From positions 1 through 10,715 of the forward strand of contig DQIG01000003.1 of assembly GCA_003525885.1 (NCBI GenBank): a stretch of 10,715 nucleotides of DNA, read 5' to 3'. The notes beneath the pieces are model-generated. The model was not told the origin of the DNA. It made no database searches and saw nothing but the letters and a program-made list of their open reading frames with translations. Positions 1 through 5,209 of this stretch are shown here, piece by piece. This DNA comes from Stenotrophomonas sp. Its GTDB lineage: Bacteria; Pseudomonadota; Gammaproteobacteria; Xanthomonadales; Xanthomonadaceae. Each line of letters begins with the position of its first letter. Position 1 is the stretch's first letter. The translations under genes and the position numbers were made by a program.

Positions 1-542
1 GCCAGTGCTGCCGCCGCCGCCGCCATGGGATTGGCCAGAGCAGGAAAGCGGCCAACCAGCGCGGTGAGAACCTCTGCTGCGTCGTCGTAGGCACCCTTCA
101 GCTCAGTCGCCTTGCCGATCTGGTCGGCAAACGTCGAACCACCCGCACCGGCTGCGGAGTTTCCACCCAATGTTGCGGTCGCGCCGCCCGTCGTGCCCGC
201 CATTGCGTCGGCTTCATTGCGATAGGCACGCAGTTCATCGCGCGCTGCGCGGATGGCGCGTTCATTGCTGGCCATCTGACGGGCCATTTCATTGATCAGT
301 ACTGCGCTGGCCTTGAGTACGGCATTGAGCATCTCCTGCTCCAGCCGCATGCTGTCTACCTGCGCGCTTTGCTGTAGCAGCATCTGCAGGCGCGCGCGCT
401 CAGCCCTGTCGAGTTGCTGATACTGCTGCTGTGCGGAGGCGGTCATGTCGGCCAGGCTGCGCTTGGCAGCCTGCGTGGCGGCACCGAGGTTGCTGTTGAC
501 CTCGATATCCACCCGCGCAACACCGAGCGGTGTCTCGCTCAT
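1..542 (-). CDS. Phage tail tape measure protein, N-terminal part (runs off the left edge)
   Basis: The reading frame opens at ATG 540-542 and stays open to base 1, giving about 180 residues beginning MSETPLGVARVDIEV. A GAGGAAA ribosome binding site lies a few bases before the ATG. Residues about 20-110 are rich in Gln, Ala, Glu and Arg and look like a long helical or coiled-coil stretch. A Gly/Ala/Thr-rich linker follows at about 115-136, and a poly-Ala run encoded by GCG/GCA repeats sits at the window edge. In siphophages this protein sets tail length and follows the chaperone pair G/GT, which is exactly its position here. The opening 'VARVDIEVNSN..A' resembles tape measure N-termini. Only the first part is visible, so the transmembrane segments and any lytic domain of the full protein cannot be judged. 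The assignment rests on context plus composition. Confidence 0.85.
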   Translation of the reverse strand, partial: MSETPLGVARVDIEVNSNLGAATQAAKRSLADMTASAQQQYQQLDRAERARLQMLLQQSAQVDSMRLEQEMLNAVLKASAVLINEMARQMASNERAIRAARDELRAYRNEADAMAGTTGGATATLGGNSAAGAGGSTFADQIGKATELKGAYDDAAEVLTALVGRFPALANPMAAAAAAL

Positions 543-557
543 AGGGGTTTCCTCAGG

Positions 558-586
558 AAAAATTGACCCCGCCGGCTGGCGGGGTC
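558..586 (-). terminator. Intrinsic terminator between chaperone GT and tape measure
   Basis: Bases 565-573 and 578-586 form a perfect 9-bp inverted repeat (GACCCCGCC / GGCGGGGTC) with a 4-nt loop. Read on the minus strand it is followed by AATTTTT (558-564). It lies after the GT stop codon (607-609) and before the tape measure start (542), in the only real gap of this part of the operon. It probably trims transcription into the long tape measure gene. The same repeat could also act as an mRNA end-stabilising hairpin. Confidence 0.75.
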
Positions 587-606
587 GGAGCGAGCCAACA
601 GGTGGC

Positions 607-1223
607 TCATTGACTGTGCATCTCGTCGAGGGCAGCCCGCTCTATCACGCGGATGCCTGCCATTACTTCTGCGTGCTTCTCGGCAGAAAGCCCTTCACGC
701 TCGAGCTCCTGGTAGACCACGTTGTAGTCCAGACCCGTCGGGCCACCGGCGCCGGTGCGCCACTGGGTGGAGACCCGCGAGAAGATGTCGATGGGAAGTG
801 CACATTCTGGCCAGAGTTCGATCTGTGGCGGCTGAAAGTGCTTTGCCTTCAGGCCGAGCTGGCTCAGCTCGGCCTCGGTGGGGGCACGCCAGTACAATGC
901 CCCCACCGCCTCGATCAGTTTCCCTTGCGAGCCACTTGCAGGGCCTGCACATAGCCACCGACGATGGCGCCATCCAGGCCGATCTGCTGCTGGAGGGCAA
1001 GTTCGACGCCCGCCGTATCCAACGCTACGTCCGCATCCCACTCAGCGACGACATCCAGGATTGCCTGGGCGGGCGTCACCTCACCGGCCGCCAGGCGCTG
1101 CAGCAGGTCCGCATATGCGGCCTGCTGCAGGTGACGGTAGGTCAGGTTGAGCTTCTGCTCGCGACCGTGGCCAGCAATGGTCAGGGTGCTCTTGAAGGTC
1201 TCAGGTGCCTTGACCTGGAACAT
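607..1223 (-). CDS. Tail assembly chaperone G-GT fusion made by -1 ribosomal frameshift (GT part DUF1799-like)
   Basis: A second frame, -1 relative to chaperone G, is open past the G stop codon and ends at TGA 607-609. If ribosomes slip at 918-924 the product is G residues 1-102 (through Asn102) followed by 103 more residues starting LIEAVGALYWRAPTEAEL. The extension carries QWRTGAGGPTGLDY near its middle, a motif I associate with the DUF1799 phage family. It has no start codon or ribosome binding site of its own: ATGs further up in this frame lie within G and give a low-complexity Arg/Gly-rich shadow. In lambda the equivalent G and GT proteins coat the tape measure and recruit tail tube subunits, with GT made by a rare frameshift. 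The gene order here (tail tube, G, GT, tape measure) matches. The family name is recalled rather than searched. Confidence 0.85.
851..924 (-). promoter_or_regulatory. Programmed -1 frameshift element: slippery heptamer plus two stacked hairpins
   Basis: On the minus strand, 924-918 reads G GGA AAC in the chaperone G frame, a perfect X XXY YYZ heptamer, one base from lambda's GGGAAAG. The G stop codon TGA (917-915) follows at once. Nine bases after the heptamer an 11-bp perfect stem begins (908-898 with 886-876, CGGTGGGGGCA / TGCCCCCACCG, 11-nt loop). A second perfect 10-bp stem follows with no gap (875-866 with 860-851, AGGCCGAGCT / AGCTCGGCCT, 5-nt loop). Heptamer, spacer and stem lengths all fit established -1 frameshift rules. 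The second hairpin, directly abutting the first, is additional. Frameshift efficiency cannot be read from sequence. Confidence 0.9.
915..1223 (-). CDS. Phage tail assembly chaperone (G-like, unshifted product)
   Basis: A 102-residue protein beginning MFQVKAPETFKSTLTIAG. It has a short beta-rich start, a Tyr/Gln/Ala-rich helical middle and a C-terminus ending VARKGN at the frameshift site. Its ATG shares one base with the tail tube stop codon (TGATG at 1221-1225), so it is probably translated by re-initiation. Small size, position between tail tube and tape measure, and the frameshift at its 3' end identify it as the abundant, unshifted chaperone that assembles the tail shaft around the tape measure. 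It does not reach the virion in well-studied siphophages. I recognise the role from context more than from sequence motifs. Confidence 0.85.
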   Translation of the reverse strand: MFQVKAPETFKSTLTIAGHGREQKLNLTYRHLQQAAYADLLQRLAAGEVTPAQAILDVVAEWDADVALDTAGVELALQQQIGLDGAIVGGYVQALQVARKGN

Positions 1224-1882
1224 CAGACATCCTCCACCAGGATGGAGTCGGCCAGTGCGGTGAAGGTCGCAGTGGTTCCCATCGGGGTGTTGGCGGCCAT
1301 GGTCGGGTCGCCGTTGTAGCTCAGGTAGCCGTACCAGTACAGCACGTCACCGCCAACCAGCTTGGCGCGCAGGATCACCGGCTCGCCCTTGGCGTCAACG
1401 TTCTTCAGCGCCGAGTACCACGGCTTCTTGGGATCGTAGAACAGCGGCAGGGTGATGGTCTTGGCGTTCTTGAAGGTCGGCATCTGCACCTGTCGACCGG
1501 TCGGATCTTCCAGCAGGGTGCCGCTCCAGTACTGCTGCTCGCCACCGGCGGTGGTCGGGTCGCCCTGCTGGTCCAGGTCGACGAAGGCGCCGGCCTTGCG
1601 CAGTACGCCGGCACCGCTGGTGCCCGGGAACAGCACGGTGTCGGTGGTGTCGATGCCCAGCAGTTCAACGCTGCCGGTGGCTTCAGCACCGGCGCGGGTG
1701 GCGCGATTGTTCAGGGCCGGCCAGCCCGGCAGTTCGATGACCACCACATCGCCGGTGTCGACGCTGTTGGCAGCGACGCTGGCCAAAGCCGGCGCAGCCT
1801 TGGAGATCGCGCTGGTGGCGATGGCGGTGGAGATGACCGGTGCGAAACCGAACTGGGTGCCCTTGGGAAGCTTGAGTGCCAT
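1223..1882 (-). CDS. Major tail tube protein
   Basis: A 219-residue protein beginning MALKLPKGTQFGFAP. The frame extends five codons further to ATG 1895-1897, but AGGAA lies 7 bases before ATG 1880-1882, so the inner start is chosen. The sequence alternates short beta-like segments (VVVIELPGW, ITLPLFYD, VILRAKLVGG, LYWYGYLSYN) and lacks a signal peptide or transmembrane helix. This suits the beta-sandwich tube proteins of siphophages, which stack into hexameric rings to form the tail tube. It follows the DUF3168 tail completion gene and precedes the chaperones, the canonical position. No C-terminal Ig-like domain is present, since the protein ends soon after the tube-fold region. A hairpin terminator sits only about 20 bases before its start region. 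Confidence 0.88.
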   Translation of the reverse strand: MALKLPKGTQFGFAPVISTAIATSAISKAAPALASVAANSVDTGDVVVIELPGWPALNNRATRAGAEATGSVELLGIDTTDTVLFPGTSGAGVLRKAGAFVDLDQQGDPTTAGGEQQYWSGTLLEDPTGRQVQMPTFKNAKTITLPLFYDPKKPWYSALKNVDAKGEPVILRAKLVGGDVLYWYGYLSYNGDPTMAANTPMGTTATFTALADSILVEDV

Positions 1883-1906
1883 GTTGCATTTCCTCATATT
1901 GATTTA

Positions 1907-1933
1907 AAGAAAAACCCGGCGAGCGCCGGGTTT
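1907..1933 (-). terminator. Hairpin terminator directly upstream of the tail tube gene
   Basis: Bases 1912-1921 and 1924-1933 are perfect arms (AAACCCGGCG / CGCCGGGTTT) separated by only 2 nt, so the real loop will open a few pairs. Read on the minus strand the hairpin runs into a T-rich tract (TTTTTCTTT), typical of intrinsic termination. It lies between the DUF3168 stop (1959) and the tail tube ribosome binding site (about 1889). With only about 20 bases between hairpin and ribosome binding site there is no room for a new promoter, so the hairpin may attenuate readthrough or cap a processed tail tube mRNA. Confidence 0.75.
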
Positions 1934-1958
1934 GGGGGTATTGCAAGGAACGGTGAAA

Positions 1959-2315
1959 CTACGGGTTGGCATACCACAGCCCGAAATCGAGCCGCGCGCC
2001 GTACTTCCTGATCGCCGGCTCATGCACGGCAATGACGGCGCCGAACGATTCGGACTTCGGTAGACCTCCGCATACCTGATCTTCAATGTCGCGGATCAGG
2101 GTGTTGGCCTGGGCACGTGTATCTGCCCAGACGGTCAGCTGCACGCGGGCGTGCTTCTGTTCGGGAATGGAGCCTTCGTTGAACCACAGTGCCTGCCCCC
2201 CCACCTGCTGGTAGACCGCGCAGGGATAGGTGACCGGTTCCGGCGGAACATCGGGATACAGCCGGCCCTGCAGCAGAGGGCCCAGCAGTGCGTGCAGCTT
2301 CACTTCGTAACTCAT
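1959..2315 (-). CDS. DUF3168 family tail completion/terminator protein
   Basis: A 118-residue protein starting MSYEVKLHALLGPLLQGRLY. A GTG one codon upstream is possible, but the ATG at 2313-2315 has GAGG about 8 bases before it. The N-terminal helix with 'L..LLGP.LQGRLYPD..P', the central 'PCAVYQQVGG' and the mid-protein 'VQLTVWADTRAQANTLI' (strand then helix) fit DUF3168, relatives of the lambda gpU / SPP1 gp17 tail terminators. These cap the tail tube and join it to the head. It follows the head closure gene by 14 bases. The HK97 gp10-like gene that usually lies between these two in related phages is not present. Function is assigned by family and context. Confidence 0.85.
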   Translation of the reverse strand: MSYEVKLHALLGPLLQGRLYPDVPPEPVTYPCAVYQQVGGQALWFNEGSIPEQKHARVQLTVWADTRAQANTLIRDIEDQVCGGLPKSESFGAVIAVHEPAIRKYGARLDFGLWYANP

Positions 2316-2329
2316 CACAGTGTCCTCGC

Positions 2330-2680
2330 TCAGGCAATGCCTGAAGACTGTTCGGTGAACAGCACCGTGGTCTGGCGCCGGCTGAAGTCGGGTGCAACGC
2401 CGGTGATGTTGAAAACGCGACCGTCATGCACGATGCGCATGCCGACGTGGATGCCAGCCTGTCGTGCGGCCGCCATTCGGACCTGGAAGCGCTGGCGGCG
2501 GATGGTCGCTGGCAGTCTGCTTTCCAGCGTCAGCCGCTGCATGCTGTCGGCGGTATCGGCGATGATGGCGGCCCACAGTTCTACCACCGGCTGCCAGGCG
2601 TCCAACGGCTGTCCCCACGCATCGAGCTGGCCGTCCTGGCGCTCGATGCGGATGCGGCGATTGAAGTGGCCGGCGTTCAT
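2330..2680 (-). CDS. Phage head closure (head-tail adaptor) protein
   Basis: A 116-residue protein beginning MNAGHFNRRIRIERQDGQ and continuing with 'DAWGQPLDAWQPVVELWAAI', then 'R..FQVRMA..AGIHVGMRIVHDGRVFNITGVAPDFSRR'. The opening 'G.(F/L)..RI.I......D..G.....W' followed by a beta-rich C-terminus containing 'R..(F/Y).I.GV' is characteristic of the SPP1 gp16 / HK97 head-tail adaptor family. Its members close the portal channel after DNA packaging. The ATG overlaps the stop codon of the connector gene by four bases (ATGA at 2677-2680), indicating translational coupling. No unusual codons or interruptions are seen. Confidence 0.9.
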   Translation of the reverse strand: MNAGHFNRRIRIERQDGQLDAWGQPLDAWQPVVELWAAIIADTADSMQRLTLESRLPATIRRQRFQVRMAAARQAGIHVGMRIVHDGRVFNITGVAPDFSRRQTTVLFTEQSSGIA

Positions 2681-3189
2681 GGCGTTGCGGCCGGTCGGTA
2701 CGGATCCAGCAGCGCGGCCACGCCGAACGGCAGTTCCATTGCGATGGCAGTGGTGCCCGCCGGTGCATCGAGCGTCTGCGCAGAGACAACCACGGCTTCG
2801 CGGTGGGCGTACAGGTGGCCCAGCAGCAGGCGCACCGCTGCGCGGATGCTGTCGTTGGCCGGCATGCCCTGCAGCAGGCGTGCGCTGCGTGCGGTGGCCA
2901 CGGCCAGGCGGCGATCGGCCACATCGCGCATGGCCTTGGCCTTGGCCGCGTTGGTCTCGGCATTGGCGGCGGCAACCGCGGCTTCATGCCCGGTCACCGC
3001 CGCCGCCATGTCCTGCGGCAGCTGGTCCAGCGCCTGATCCAGCGCGGCCTGGTCGGCGTACAGTTCGCGGCCCAGGTAGGCTGCGGCTGCGTCGCTGGCT
3101 GCGGCCAGCAGGTCACCCAGGATGGCGTCGTCAAAATCGCCGTCGATACGGCAGTGCGCGCGGCACTGCTCAAGGGTCAGCAGGGGCAT
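2677..3189 (-). CDS. Head-tail connector protein (HK97 gp6-like) with Ala-rich insertion
   Basis: A 170-residue protein beginning MPLLTLEQCRAHCRIDGDFD. The first about 45 residues ('HCRIDGDFDDAILGDLLAAASDAAAAYLGREL') and the later 'IRAAVRLLLGHLYAHREAVV' (about 115-134) match the two helical halves of HK97 gp6-type connectors, which form a ring under the portal. Relatives are typically about 90-110 residues. Here about 65 extra residues (about 45-110), strongly Ala-rich and probably helical, sit between the halves. AGGAGG is 6 bases before the ATG. It is the first recognisable phage gene on this side: no capsid, protease, portal or terminase gene precedes it in the window. Confidence 0.85.
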   Translation of the reverse strand: MPLLTLEQCRAHCRIDGDFDDAILGDLLAAASDAAAAYLGRELYADQAALDQALDQLPQDMAAAVTGHEAAVAAANAETNAAKAKAMRDVADRRLAVATARSARLLQGMPANDSIRAAVRLLLGHLYAHREAVVVSAQTLDAPAGTTAIAMELPFGVAALLDPYRPAATP

Positions 3190-3567
3190 CGAATCCTCCT
3201 TCGTTGATGGATGTGGAGTGCCCCGACCCTGCGCGCACGGCAGCGCCCCACGCGGTCACCAGGACGGCGCGGGAGAAGCAGGATCGGGGCGGAAAACAGA
3301 ACGGCCGCGACGGCAACGTCAGGGCCGGTGGCGATGGCCTCGCAGCGCGCGATGGCGCAAACGAAAGAAGCCCCCGGGGTCACCGGAGGCTTCTATGTCA
3401 TCGTGGTACAAACGATACGCTTCAGGTGTGCACCCGTCAATCCGCAAACGGTTACCAGTCTGGTGACTTTTCCAGGCGCTGCGTGGGTGCGGTCACGGCA
3501 ACGTGCCGCAGGCTGGATAGAATGGCAACGCGCTGCTTCCGCAGCCCATTTCCCGCTGGATTTCCGC
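3190..3567. other. Intergenic phage/chromosome boundary without a convincing gene
   Basis: This 378-base stretch lies between the divergent connector and cation-efflux genes. A minus-strand frame at 3177-3383 could encode about 68 residues with a short hydrophobic patch, but it overlaps the connector start, lacks a ribosome binding site and is Arg-rich, so I do not call it. One hairpin terminator (3359-3393) is present. An imperfect dyad, GTTACCAG-T-CTGGTGAC, lies at 3451-3467 (7 of 8 positions pair). No tRNA, integrase or obvious attachment-site repeat was found. Prophage sequence presumably ends somewhere in this stretch. Confidence 0.5.
3359..3393 (-). terminator. Hairpin terminator, minus strand, upstream of the connector gene
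   Basis: Arms 3367-3377 (GAAGCCCCCGG) and 3383-3393 (CCGGAGGCTTC) pair over 11 positions with one G-U on the minus-strand RNA and a 5-nt loop. Read on the minus strand the hairpin is followed by TTTCGTTT. GAAGCC...GGCTTC hairpins of this type are common between phage structural genes. Its orientation implies a minus-strand transcript arriving from beyond 3393, where a capsid gene would be expected but none is recognisable. Confidence 0.6.
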
Positions 3568-4524
3568 ATGCCTGCCACCCCCGAACGCTTCTTCGATGCG
3601 CGTACCGAACAAGGCGTGCTGCGCCTGTCCATCGCAGGCTCATTGCTGCTGGCTGCGGCTGCGGTGGTGTTCGGCCTGCTGGCCAATTCCTCGCTGATCA
3701 TCTTCGACGGCATCTACGGCCTGATCGATGTGGTGATGACCTGGCTGTCACTGCTGGTCGCGCGACTGATCGCACTGTCGACCAGCACCGACGCGCTGCA
3801 GTCGCGGCTCAACCAGCGCTTCACCATGGGCTTCTGGCACCTGGAGCCGATCGTGCTGGGGGTGAGCGGCACGCTGATGATCGGCGCGGCGCTGTATGCG
3901 CTGGTCAATGCGGTCGACGCGCTGATGTCCGGCGGCCGCCACATCGCGCTCGGCCCGGCCATCGCTTTCGCTGGGTTGTCGATCGTCGGCGAAGGTGCGC
4001 TGGCCTGGTTCGTGCTGCGCGCCAACCGCCGCATCGGTTCGGAGTTCATCGCGCTGGACGCGAAGAACTGGGTGATCGCCGCCAGCATGTCAGCCTGCTA
4101 TCTGCTGGCCTTCCTCGGCGGCGTGCTGGTGCAGGGCACCTCGCTGGCCTGGGTCGGGCCTTACATCGATCCGACCATCCTCGCCTTCGTCTGCGTGCTG
4201 GTGATGATCGCCCCGCTCGGCACCGTGCGTCGTGCGCTGGCCGGCATCCTGCTGGTCACCCCGCCGGAACTGCAGGCGCACGTGGACGCGGTGGCGCGCG
4301 CGATCGTCGCCAGACACGGCTTCGTCGAGCATCGCAGCTACGTCGCCCAGGTGGGACGTGGCGAGCAGATCGAGCTGTTCTTCGTGGTACGCGAGGACGA
4401 CCCGCCGCGGCCGCTGGTGGAATGGGACCAGCTGCGCGACGAGATCGGCGAGGCGCTGGGCGAGGCGTCACCGGACCGCTGGCTGACCATCATGTTCACC
4501 ACCGATCGCGAATGGACGATCTAG
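3568..4524 (+). CDS. Cation diffusion facilitator family transporter (divergent)
   Basis: A 318-residue inner-membrane protein starting MPATPERFFDARTEQGVLRL. The frame is open upstream to 3211, but the ATG at 3568 begins the recognisable protein, although its ribosome binding site is weak. Six hydrophobic segments are visible at about 18-40, 44-68, 92-114, 126-150, 163-187 and 198-218, then a soluble C-terminal domain (about 228-318) like the cytoplasmic domain of the CDF family. The second segment has Asp47 and Asp54 in FDGIYGLID, and the loop motif GFWHLEPI (88-95) corresponds to the family's Y/FG...EP. The usual HxxxD metal motif of the fifth segment is not seen: the equivalent stretch reads DAKNWVIA (164-171). 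Export of a divalent metal in exchange for protons is the family function, but the metal cannot be predicted. It is not linked by function to its neighbours. Confidence 0.8.
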   Translation: MPATPERFFDARTEQGVLRLSIAGSLLLAAAAVVFGLLANSSLIIFDGIYGLIDVVMTWLSLLVARLIALSTSTDALQSRLNQRFTMGFWHLEPIVLGVSGTLMIGAALYALVNAVDALMSGGRHIALGPAIAFAGLSIVGEGALAWFVLRANRRIGSEFIALDAKNWVIAASMSACYLLAFLGGVLVQGTSLAWVGPYIDPTILAFVCVLVMIAPLGTVRRALAGILLVTPPELQAHVDAVARAIVARHGFVEHRSYVAQVGRGEQIELFFVVREDDPPRPLVEWDQLRDEIGEALGEASPDRWLTIMFTTDREWTI

Positions 4525-4551
4525 GCCAGCAGGACGATCGATCAAGTTTTT

Positions 4552-4576
4552 CGTACGCATTGCAACCCAACGTACG
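4552..4576. promoter_or_regulatory. Repeated CGTACG sites upstream of ohr, possible operator
   Basis: The palindrome CGTACG occurs at 4552-4557 and 4571-4576, 19 bases apart, close to two helical turns. They are flanked by TTTTT on the left and GAAAA on the right, giving an imperfect larger dyad (TTTTCG-TACG ... CGTACGCGAAAA). They lie 60-84 bases before the ohr start codon, where a regulator or promoter would sit. No factor is identified. The AT-rich OhrR-type palindrome known from Xanthomonas ohr promoters (TACAATT...AATTGTA) is not present. Confidence 0.35.
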
Positions 4577-4635
4577 CGAAAACCGGGCAAAGTAGCCTCC
4601 AACGCACCACCCACCCACTGACTAGGAGCACCACG

Positions 4636-5061
4636 ATGTCCATCGAAAAGGTTCTGTATACCGCCCAGGCCACCTCCACCGGCGGCCGTGAAGGCCGTTC
4701 CGTCTCGTCCGACAACGTGCTGGACATCCAGCTGTCGACCCCGCGCGAGCTGGGCGGCGCCGGCGGCCCGGGCACCAACCCGGAGCAGCTGTTCGCCGCT
4801 GGCTACTCGGCCTGCTTCCTGGGCGCGCTGAAGTTCGTGGCCGGCCAGGCCAAGGTCGCGCTGCCGGCCGAGACCACCGTGACCGGCAAGGTCGGCATCG
4901 GCCAGATCCCGACCGGTTTCGGCATCGAAGCCGAGCTGACCATCAACGTGCCGGGCGTGCCGCGCGAGCAGGTGGAAGAACTGGTGCAGAAGGCGCACAT
5001 CGTGTGCCCGTACTCCAACGCCACCCGCGGCAACATCGACGTGACGCTGATCGTTGCCTGA
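4636..5061 (+). CDS. ohr: Organic hydroperoxide resistance protein (Ohr, OsmC superfamily)
   Basis: A 141-residue cytoplasmic thiol peroxidase, full length for the family. It reduces organic and fatty-acid hydroperoxides, with electrons supplied by lipoylated enzymes in studied Xylella and Xanthomonas homologues. The catalytic peroxidatic Cys60 lies in AAGYSACF and the resolving Cys124 in VCPYSNATRG. The conserved Arg18 (TGGREG) and Glu50 (TNPEQLF) that polarise the active site are both present. AGGAG is 7 bases before the ATG. The closely matching motifs distinguish Ohr from OsmC proper. No ohrR regulator gene is adjacent. The gene is convergent with mmsB across a terminator flanked by SMAG repeats. 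Confidence 0.95.
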   Translation: MSIEKVLYTAQATSTGGREGRSVSSDNVLDIQLSTPRELGGAGGPGTNPEQLFAAGYSACFLGALKFVAGQAKVALPAETTVTGKVGIGQIPTGFGIEAELTINVPGVPREQVEELVQKAHIVCPYSNATRGNIDVTLIVA

Positions 5062-5069
5062 TGCGGTGC

Positions 5070-5092
5070 TGCCGGCCAGCGGCCGGCACTAC
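5070..5092 (-). repeat. SMAG-type GTAG palindrome, copy 1
   Basis: TGCCGGCC (5070-5077), AGC loop, GGCCGGCA (5081-5088), then CTAC (5089-5092). On the minus strand this reads GTAG followed by an 8-bp perfect hairpin. That is the architecture of the SMAG (Stenotrophomonas maltophilia GTAG) family of REP-like elements, and supports a Stenotrophomonas origin for this part. It starts 9 bases after the ohr stop codon and may stabilise the mRNA end. The same 23-base sequence recurs at 5183-5205. Confidence 0.85.
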
Positions 5093-5105
5093 CAACGTGA
5101 AAGGC

Positions 5106-5148
5106 AAAAAAATGGGCGGATGCCGGTCGAAACCGAACATCCGCCCAT
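5106..5148 (-). terminator. Strong intrinsic terminator of the valine-degradation operon
   Basis: Perfect 11-bp arms ATGGGCGGATG (5112-5122) and CATCCGCCCAT (5138-5148) enclose a smaller CGGT-CGAA-ACCG hairpin. Read on the minus strand the stem ends in seven T residues (5106-5112, sharing one base with the stem), a textbook rho-independent terminator for the mmsB operon. On the plus strand the hairpin is not followed by a T run, so it favours the minus direction. Confidence 0.9.
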
Positions 5149-5182
5149 CCCACCTTCGTTGTCCCGCACGGGGGCATGAGGT

Positions 5183-5205
5183 TGCCGGCCAGCGGCCGGC
5201 ACTAC
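5183..5205 (-). repeat. SMAG-type GTAG palindrome, copy 2
   Basis: TGCCGGCC (5183-5190), AGC, GGCCGGCA (5194-5201), CTAC (5202-5205). It is identical to copy 1 and in the same orientation, with GTAG at its minus-strand 5' end. It lies between the mmsB stop codon (5210-5212) and the operon terminator, so it would be transcribed as part of the operon's 3' untranslated region. Confidence 0.85.
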
Positions 5206-5209
5206 CAGG

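Noticed and set aside
607..1041. Independent gene for the DUF1799-like protein starting at its own ATG
   Set aside because: The first about 40 residues in that frame are a low-complexity shadow of chaperone G, and no ribosome binding site precedes them. The frameshift signal explains how the conserved part is made.
3177..3383. Possible small minus-strand protein before the connector gene
   Set aside because: No ribosome binding site, it starts inside the terminator hairpin, overlaps the connector start, and has an Arg-rich tail. A hydrophobic patch alone is not enough.
3518..3523. TAGAAT as a possible -10 box for the cation-efflux gene
   Set aside because: No acceptable -35 sequence lies 16-18 bases upstream, so the promoter cannot be supported.
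2151..4595. Very long plus-strand open frame (over 800 codons)
   Set aside because: It runs antisense to four phage genes and out of frame with the transporter. Its product is Arg/Pro/Ala-rich with no domain, typical of a GC-rich shadow frame.
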